Shown here: positions 9,435-16,000 of the stretch, one piece after another
How the letters are laid out: every line of letters begins with the position of its first letter
Position numbering within the stretch: the stretch's first letter is position 1
Assembly: GCA_012295275.1 (NCBI GenBank)
Contig: CM022670.1
Span: 6,416,661 to 6,432,660, forward strand
Source of the DNA: Chrysomallon squamiferum
Lineage: Eukaryota; Mollusca; Gastropoda; Neomphalida; Peltospiridae
Direction: 5' to 3'
Length of the DNA: 16,000 bases
The notes under the pieces: generated by a model
The model's database searches: none
The model's input: only the letters and a program-made list of their open reading frames with translations
What the model was told of the DNA's origin: nothing
Program-made: the position numbers and the translations under genes

Positions 9435-9450
9435 TCTACAAATATATAAA
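9435..9450 (-). promoter_or_regulatory. Candidate 3' splice site (or TATA-like element) upstream of the start codon
   Basis: Minus strand reads TTATATATTTGTAG|AGTGAT, with AG at 9437-9436. It could be the acceptor joining an upstream untranslated exon to the start-codon exon. The same TTATATAT could alternatively serve as a TATA box for a start site near 9415. The polypyrimidine tract is weak. Confidence 0.5.
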
Positions 9451-9464
9451 TTCAAATTATTACA

Positions 9465-9690
9465 CATGTATGTATGTATGTATGTATGTATGTATGTATG
9501 TATGTATGTATGTATGTATGTATGCATGCATGTATGTATATGTATGTATGTATGTATGTGTGTGTATTTATATATAGTATGTATGTATGTATGTGTGTGT
9601 ATATATATATATATATATATGGATGTATGTATGGATACATGGATGGATAGACAGATGTATATATATTTATAAGTATGTATGTATAGGTAC
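9465..9690. repeat. (ATGT)n microsatellite with embedded (TA)n and GGAT units
   Basis: Long ATGT run from 9465 to about 9560, then mixed ATGT/GTGT, a TA run at 9600-9620 and ATGG/ATAG units to about 9690. It begins only about 65 bp upstream of the protocadherin start codon. Open frames through it are repeat translations. Confidence 0.5.
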
Positions 9691-10209
9691 ACAGATAATA
9701 TCTATATTTATGTATACTTGTAAGTATGTTTATGAATGTGAATGTGGTGCGTTCACTCTTTCAGATGAAAACAATGCTACTGTACAAACAAATAAAAGAA
9801 TAAAAAATTAAGTAAAAAAAAGACATTATTTTTTCAACATAATACACAGAGACAGACATGCTGGAATGCACACTGACGAACATCCGGACTGACAGACGTA
9901 AATTAAAGACGCAAAATGTCTTCATACGAGTGGATTTTTTTACAAAGTGATAAATTTTCAAAACAACCGTCTCTGTCTGGTGAATGTATCACGGTAGGTA
10001 AAACCGCTCAACTTAACACATGGCCGAGCTTTTTGAGTTGCGTGCCTCACGTTATATCCGTATCAGAGTCGATTCGTTCAGACATCTTCGAAGTAATGTA
10101 CACTGCAGTCTGTTTCGTTAAGCAGGAAACATCTCGCATTTTTATATGGGAGAGGGGGGCCAGGCGGAGAGAGAAAGATGCATCAGAAAGAATGTAAAAA
10201 AGAGAATGG

Positions 10210-10212
<3 letters not shown>
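9691..10212. other. Unassigned spacer with one short open frame
   Basis: Moderately AT-rich sequence. An ATG-initiated plus-strand frame of 93 codons (9916-10197) is not low complexity for most of its length, but has no recognisable domain or signal peptide and runs toward a GA repeat. I would not call it a gene. No RNA gene was seen. Confidence 0.5.

Positions 10213-10285
<73 letters not shown>
10213..10285. repeat. (AG)n microsatellite
   Basis: About 36 AG units on the plus strand, preceded by purine-rich GGGAGAGGGGGGCC-type sequence from 10148. Confidence 0.5.
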
Positions 10286-10288
<3 letters not shown>

Positions 10289-10316
10289 AAAATCATCGAG
10301 TCATAATATACATACA

Positions 10317-10318
10317 TA

Positions 10319-10366
<48 letters not shown>

Positions 10367-10473
10367 AATTACTATTATTATTATCATTATTATTATTATT
10401 ATTACTAGTATTATTATTTATTATTATTAATATTAATTTTATTATTATTGCTATTATTATTATTTATTATTAC

Positions 10474-10549
<76 letters not shown>

Positions 10550-10550
10550 A
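10317..10550. repeat. (ATT)n microsatellite, interrupted
   Basis: More than 200 bp of ATT/TTA units with occasional ACT, ATC and TTTA interruptions. The last ~80 bp are nearly pure. Confidence 0.5.
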
Positions 10551-11077
10551 CTAAAGCACATTTAAAAAAAAATGTATTCTGGAGAGAAGAAAGAAAGAGC
10601 TGATTTCGCGTTCTATTACCCGTGTTGGAAGCGCGCCTAACCCGAGAACTGATATTTCTAAGTATAACGACTGTGTATGTTTTCTTTCTTTGGTTTCTGC
10701 TGTCATTCTGTCATGTGCGGTATCACTTCTCGCAGCCAGTGTTTTTACGAGTTCTGTGAAACTAATTTACGTTGTTTTACCTGAGTTTTAATCAGCGAGT
10801 TTTCCTCGCAGTTCCAATTTCTTACCCAGTCCAGAAATCTCGCTAGTAGGATCACCGTCATTTGTAAACTCCCCGAGGACATCATCAACGACGTCAGAGG
10901 TCGTGAACGTGGCCCGTGATTACTTTGTAATGCCTTAAATTGCAACTACAATTGTCTGAAACAGAATTAATCTGGCGCTGTTCGCTGGGAATTGAAAGAG
11001 GATTATGTCTTAGAGCGTCCTTTTACTTAGCTTATATACAGTGACAGTCTGAACAGTTTAATTTAGTTAATATGTCC

Positions 11078-11078
<1 letters not shown>
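10551..11078. other. GC-richer spacer upstream of the protocadherin
   Basis: This interval is richer in CpG than its surroundings (for example 10595-10635 and 10840-10925). It contains the candidate untranslated exon described at 10781-10955. No convincing protein frame was seen on either strand; open stretches are about 40-66 codons. Confidence 0.5.
10781..10955 (-). other. Candidate untranslated 5' exon of the protocadherin
   Basis: On the minus strand an acceptor-like TTCTGTTTCAG (AG at 10957-10956) and a donor-like ACTCAG|GTAAAA (GT at 10780-10779) bound 175 nt of GC-rich sequence. The strand matches the protocadherin and the piece lies upstream of it. An alternative donor, CTGG|GTAAGA, lies inside. 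Splice-like signals arise often by chance, so this is tentative. Confidence 0.5.
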
Positions 11079-11152
<74 letters not shown>

Positions 11153-11244
11153 ATATATATATACACCTCTCCTCTTTTTCTCTCTCTCTCTCTCTATATA
11201 TATATATACACCTCTCCTCTTTTTCTCTCTCTCTCTTTCTCTGT
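11079..11244. repeat. (CT)n tract plus a duplicated 45-bp composite cassette
   Basis: A 70-bp CT run (11079-11148) passes into (TA)n ACACCTCTCCTCTTTTTC (CT)n. That unit occurs twice, with ACACCTCTCC at 11163 and 11208, a 45-bp period. Two dinucleotide runs and a unique linker were therefore duplicated together. Confidence 0.5.
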
Positions 11245-11329
11245 CAGTAGAATATAAATTTATACCTAATGGACTAGTTCCATCATAATTTTATTTTTAT
11301 CTTATATCTAAATGCTATTTTTGATTTAT

Positions 11330-11580
11330 CAGTCAATCCATCCGTCTATATATCTTTTGTGTGTGTATCTATCTATCCATCTATCCGTCTCTCCGACTAT
11401 TTATCTATCTGTCTGTGTATATATCTATATATCTATCTACACACACACACACACACACATACAGATATACATATATATATATAAATGTCTGTATATATAT
11501 CTCTCTCTGTCTCTCTTTCTGCCTGTCTTTCGATCTGTCTGTCTATATATTTATTTCTTCTAGTATTTCTGTTTCTCTAT
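11330..11580. repeat. Degenerate (ATCT/GTCT)n array with (CA)n and (TA)n
   Basis: Mixed ATCT, GTCT and ATCC units, an ACACAC run at about 11438-11459, and short TA runs. Translations in three frames are repeat artefacts. Confidence 0.5.
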
Positions 11581-12278
<698 letters not shown>

Positions 12279-12525
12279 CTCTCAGTTATTTAGGGAAACA
12301 ATTTTTATCGATATTAAAACACTGAATCATAACAGTGACACTAGCAGCCCACGGTTATGAAAAGTAATATTGAAAATTCAATATTTCTGTAACACAACAC
12401 ATCTCTCTTTTTTATAGAAAATAATTTCTAAACAATTCTCAAGTCTTGTCTCAAGTCAGTGTGTCATCTCAAGGAATTTGTTAAGTTGACCTAATCAAAT
12501 ATCACTGTTACTCCAACAGGCACAA

Positions 12526-12717
12526 TAGTAGTAGTAGTAGTAGTAGTAGCAGTGTAGTAGTAGTAGTAGTAGTGGTAGTAGTAGTAGTAGTAGTAGTAGT
12601 AGTACTAATACTAATAATAATAACAATAACAATGGTAATAATAACAACAATAACGACATTAATAAATGATTATGATAATAATGATGATGATGAAAATAAT
12701 AATAATAATAAAATAAT

Positions 12718-12750
<33 letters not shown>

Positions 12751-12777
12751 AATAATAATAATAACTATAATAATAAG
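12526..12777. repeat. Compound trinucleotide array (TAG)n (TAA)n (GAT)n (ACA)n (TAA)n
   Basis: Successive trinucleotide blocks: TAG to about 12604, TAA/CAA to 12660, GAT near 12685-12692, ACA at 12718-12748, then TAA. Frames through it give poly-Val, poly-Thr or poly-Leu and are not genes. Confidence 0.5.
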
Positions 12778-13090
12778 GATGATTTTTTACGAATATGATG
12801 AAGTTGATGTTAATAGTAATAACTTTCTTTGTCTCGCTTTGCAAATCTCATTAACCTTTGTGACACAAACAGAGAAATAGTTTTATTAAGTTAAATATAA
12901 CGAGCCGTTACATGACCTTATACCACACCGCCATTATAAACCTTTCATGACAAATGTCAACTCACACATTATAAAACATCACACTTCTTTTTTTCACATG
13001 CCAGACTGCGGCAATTTAACACTTGGACGGATATAATTCATTTAAAACACATTTAACTGAGTCAGTCGTGTCTGTTTTAGATATCTAGAT
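12778..13090. other. Spacer without recognised genes
   Basis: AT-rich sequence. Nothing beyond short chance frames was seen. Confidence 0.5.
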
Positions 13091-13427
13091 ACTACATACA
13101 TTATATACATAGACACATGCATACATACACACATACATAAGTACATACGTAATATATACATGCATACATACATACGTACGTACGTACATACGTAATATAT
13201 ACATACATACATACAAGTATACATACGTACATATACATATATAGATACATAATATATACATGCATACATACGTACATACATATATATATATACATATATA
13301 CATACATACACACACACACATACATACACATATATATACATACATACATACACACACGCATATATACGTATAATATATACGCACACGTACACCCATTCAT
13401 AATATGCATGTATATATATATATATAA
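13091..13427. repeat. (ACAT)n microsatellite array
   Basis: TACA/CATA units with TACG variants, ending in a TA run at about 13409-13427. It is the reverse-complement motif of the ATGT arrays at 9465 and 14012. Confidence 0.5.
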
Positions 13428-13708
13428 TTATTGTACTTTTATATTACTTTCATAAATAGTTTTATTTTGGGACAATCAAACAGTTAAAAGCTATTCAGAT
13501 CAGTAAAATTAGGCTATATGTAATAAACAGTTTTGACAAAAATAAAAATAAATGAGCAGTGAAAGGAAAATTTGTTGGTTTGATCTGCATGAAGGATTTC
13601 AAAAGAACTGGGTTTTTTTTTTTTTTTCTAAAACACGTTATTTTCCCGAGTCGTATTAAATAACAATAGAATTCACGCTTCATGTCCTGGAATAATTAAA
13701 CTTGTAAA
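13428..13708. other. AT-rich spacer
   Basis: Holds a 15-T run (13613-13627). No gene seen. A 62-codon minus frame (13495-13683) is AT-rich and featureless. Confidence 0.5.
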
Positions 13709-13960
13709 CCTGAAAAAAAGGGCCAGCAGGATCCGATCCCGGGAGGATCCAGGTGGGGGAGGGGGGCGTCTCTTCACTCACCTGTTCAGACAGCAATACC
13801 TATGGGACAACAGGAGGAATGGACTGTGTGATGTCGGAAGACATTTTTCACACAATCGCCGACAGTGTAAGTAATAATGACTGCAGTCAGTGAAGTCTTG
13901 TAGATGGCAACACAGACAGGCCGCGTCATATTTCATGTAGTGAAATAAGTCTACAGTGTA
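13709..13960. other. GC-rich island with splice-like signals on both strands
   Basis: Base composition differs sharply from the flanks. The minus strand has a consensus donor GAACAG|GTGAGT (exon edge 13782) and, 18 bp upstream of it, a strong acceptor-like TCCTCCTGTTGTCCCATAG (AG at 13801-13800). The plus strand has ATG (13819, G at -3 and +4) opening 16 codons to GACAGT|GTAAGT (donor at 13867). Either could be an exon edge. On the minus strand it could be an untranslated 5' exon of the protocadherin. Confidence 0.5.
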
Positions 13961-14011
13961 TTAGTGTAATAACGTGAATGATGAATTTCATCGGAAATAA
14001 ATCAAATATTC

Positions 14012-14258
14012 ACGTACGTACGTACTTACGTATGTATGTGTTTATGTATGTGTGTATGTATGTATGTATGTGTTTATGTATGTGTGTATGTATGTATGTA
14101 TGTATGTATGTATGTGTGTGAGTGTATGTATGTAGTATGTATGTGTATAGTATGTATGTGTATATGTGCGTGTATGCGTATGTGTGTAAGCGTGTGTATG
14201 CATGTATGTGTGTGTGTGTATGTATATATGTGTCTATGTTTCTATGTACGTACACACA
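14012..14258. repeat. (ATGT)n microsatellite array
   Basis: ACGT units at the left edge, then ATGT with GTGT and TTAT variants. Open frames on both strands are repeat translations. Confidence 0.5.
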
Positions 14259-14520
14259 ATATGTTCTTTCCCCTTTTTTATTTTTTAACTTTTTTGTTTG
14301 TTTATGTTTTGTTTTATAAATAGCTACTCATATTGTCAAAACCACTTAACTCACAGCTACAGGTATATATTATATCAGTTTAAGCCTGGTTGCTTGTGAA
14401 CATCATCTCAAACCATTGTGAGAGATTAGTCCTAGACATTGTGTGTCCATCATATCACCTCTTATTTTAACCACTTGTAAACTCTCACAGAGAGGATTAT
14501 ACGACAACCCTTCTGTACAA

Positions 14521-14710
14521 ACCGCTGGATCCGCCTCTTGCCATGCATTGAGTGTTTTGTGCTACCCATCTGTTAACACTGTAAACTGTGAGTCTGGGCG
14601 TGTTTAATATGACGTGCAGCAGCCGTTCCCTGCCCCAGGGACACGCCTGGCGTGCGACCGTATTCAAATGTCAGAAAAAAGAAACAAATAAAAAGAAAGA
14701 AAGAAAGAGC
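14521..14710 (+). mobile_element. Candidate retroelement 3' end with hairpin and A-rich tail
   Basis: A GC-richer stretch ends abruptly in an A-rich tail of AAAAAAG, AAAC and GAAA units (about 14674-14708), as SINEs and some LINEs do. Just before the tail, TCCCTG-CCC-CAGGGA (14627-14641) forms a 6-bp hairpin, and GGCGTGT (14597) pairs with ACACGCC (14641-14647). No pol III boxes, reverse-transcriptase frame or target-site duplication were identified, so this remains a guess. Confidence 0.5.
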
Positions 14711-15840
14711 AATATCATAGGCAAGATTCTTGTACATCGATATCACTTGTTTTGTTTTATGAGTTTTCTTGAGTTATTATTTGTTTTTTCTCTCTCTGTT
14801 TATAAGATCTCGTATTTCTTTAAATACCGTATTGTTGTGTTCTTTTTTTTTTTTTTTTCACATTGTAATCGTATTATAATGTATAAATAATTAAGATCAG
14901 ATTGTCTGTCTGTCTGTCTGTAATTATAATCATACATACGGATTTAGTAACTGAATTAGAAAAACATTAACAAGCTGTTAGCCGAGATCATTTTAAACGC
15001 ATCCTATTTTAATGGGTTCTAAAAGAAAACTTTAAATTTTTTATTTTATTTTAATGTATTTATTTATACATCTGTAATAACAGTATGTGAAAAAACGTCT
15101 CTGATGAAACAGTTTTTGTTACAGAAGCACTAATCAGTTAGACATCTGTTGGAATAATTACACGACAATCTCTTTGTATTATTTTAATATAAAAATAATT
15201 ATATTGTTTATGTATCTACAACATCAACAGTAAAATAATTAAATTACATTGTATTTACGTGATCTGTGATATTATATGTAACTGTGTGATATAGTCCTGG
15301 ATCCAGAAATAAAATTTTAACATTTTGTTTAACCGTAACAATGATTTGTAAAATTATTACTTTGGTAATTGGTTTATTTTAACGCTACTTTGTTCGACTG
15401 GTATAGCCTTTACAACACAACTATACAGTCCATTTGTAACATTAATCAGACAGAAATAATTATACAGCTGGTATTAATAACATTAATTTGCGTGACAAAT
15501 ATTAATTAAGATAATTATGAAATTCAACATTAGACTTGTTCGATTACCATTGAAATGTTATTTATGTATATGTAATATTAATTTGCTAGCAAGGTATTCA
15601 CGTATAAACACTTTGATCTTGACAAAAAATTAGCGTATATTTGCAGAGATAAACTCACACATTTTTAGAGTGAGTACTCAACCGTGTGAAAGAAAATCAG
15701 TCTAAACAATACGGAGAAAATTGATTTCTCTCACACACTTAATGATTTATGAAGACAAATATTTTCCACGTGTTTTCTCTTATCGCGGCTGGAATGCACA
15801 TCAATTATTTAAACAAAGCTATTTATTATTTCACAGAAAA
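14711..15840. other. AT-rich spacer
   Basis: Contains a 16-T run (14843-14858) and a short (TCTG)n at 14903-14922. No gene or RNA could be supported. Confidence 0.5.
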
Positions 15841-15859
15841 CTTGACTCTAAGTTTTGAA

Positions 15860-15980
15860 CAATCGACGTCCTATCTCGTAATGTCGCCGTCGTGTCAGTG
15901 ACGTAAGGTTTACACGTCGAGGCCATTGTGCCAGTCGCTGCAATAAATCGATTACTGTCTTCGCACGCCAGTAAAACCGG
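15860..15980. promoter_or_regulatory. CpG-rich patch with a CRE-like site
   Basis: Clustered CpGs (CGACGTC, GTCGCCGTCGTG, ACGTCGAGG) and TGACGTAA at 15899-15906, a CRE/CREB-type half-consensus, stand out against an AT-rich background. It could be a promoter or enhancer fragment at the window edge. No start site can be assigned. Confidence 0.5.
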
Positions 15981-16000
15981 GTATATCTTTTATCTATAGC

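Noticed and set aside
9335-9811. Open frames on both strands over the ATGT array
   Set aside because: The translations are MYVC or HTYI repeats of the microsatellite, so they are not genes.
9916-10197. 93-codon ATG-initiated plus-strand frame
   Set aside because: It has no domain, signal peptide or coding-like composition and ends in purine-rich repeat sequence; kept only as a note in the spacer entry.
10146-10554. Open frames of RERE, IIII, LLLL or YYYY composition
   Set aside because: They are direct translations of (AG)n and (ATT)n arrays.
12495-12880. Poly-Val, poly-Leu and poly-Cys frames
   Set aside because: They come from the compound trinucleotide array.
13042-13409. Three overlapping minus-strand frames of about 100 codons
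   Set aside because: They are ACAT-repeat translations, open in all three frames only because the repeat lacks stops.
13729-13750. Vector or linker contamination
   Set aside because: The BamHI/SmaI-like layout is suggestive, but no adjoining vector sequence is recognisable and the flanks look like ordinary host DNA.
14010-14323. Frames on both strands over the second ATGT array
   Set aside because: Repeat translations again, with open reading on both strands at once.

Overview
The window looks like AT-rich, microsatellite-dense animal nuclear DNA. It carries one clear gene: a minus-strand protocadherin spread over three coding exons. Dense (ATGT)n, (CT)n/(GA)n, (ATT)n and (TA)n arrays, GC-richer exons in an AT-rich background, and an ectodomain plus membrane segment encoded by one huge exon suggest a lophotrochozoan, most likely a mollusc (gastropod or cephalopod). 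That placement is inference from style; no species marker is present.

Layout, left to right. 1-1984 is the 3' flank and probable 3' UTR of the protocadherin, with ATT/TTTA/AAT repeats. 1985-2553 is the last coding exon. 2554-2994 is intron 2, mostly a degenerate GACA/GATA array. 2995-3112 is a 118-nt coding exon. 3113-6658 is intron 1, holding a tRNA-like SINE-head candidate, a (TA)n tract and a decayed ~104-bp tandem repeat. 6659-9399 is the large first coding exon (signal peptide, seven cadherin repeats, membrane segment, proximal cytoplasmic part). 9400-16000 is upstream sequence with long microsatellites and a few GC-richer islands. Two islands hold good minus-strand splice signals and could be untranslated 5' exons.

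The exon phases join cleanly (0, then 1) into a predicted 1,142-residue receptor, with one exception. A single base appears to be missing from a C run at 7264-7267, which shifts the frame inside the calcium-binding motif of the seventh cadherin repeat. The open frame is otherwise intact on both sides, so the choice is between a homopolymer sequencing/assembly error and a young inactivating allele.

No second convincing protein gene, tRNA, rRNA or CRISPR array is visible. Most other open frames are translations of microsatellites or antisense shadows of the cadherin exon. The points most worth a second look are the frameshift, two degenerate inter-repeat calcium motifs, two RVxF-type phosphatase-docking candidates and an internal 19-residue duplication in the cytoplasmic tail, the candidate distant 5' exons, and the two possible retroelement relics.
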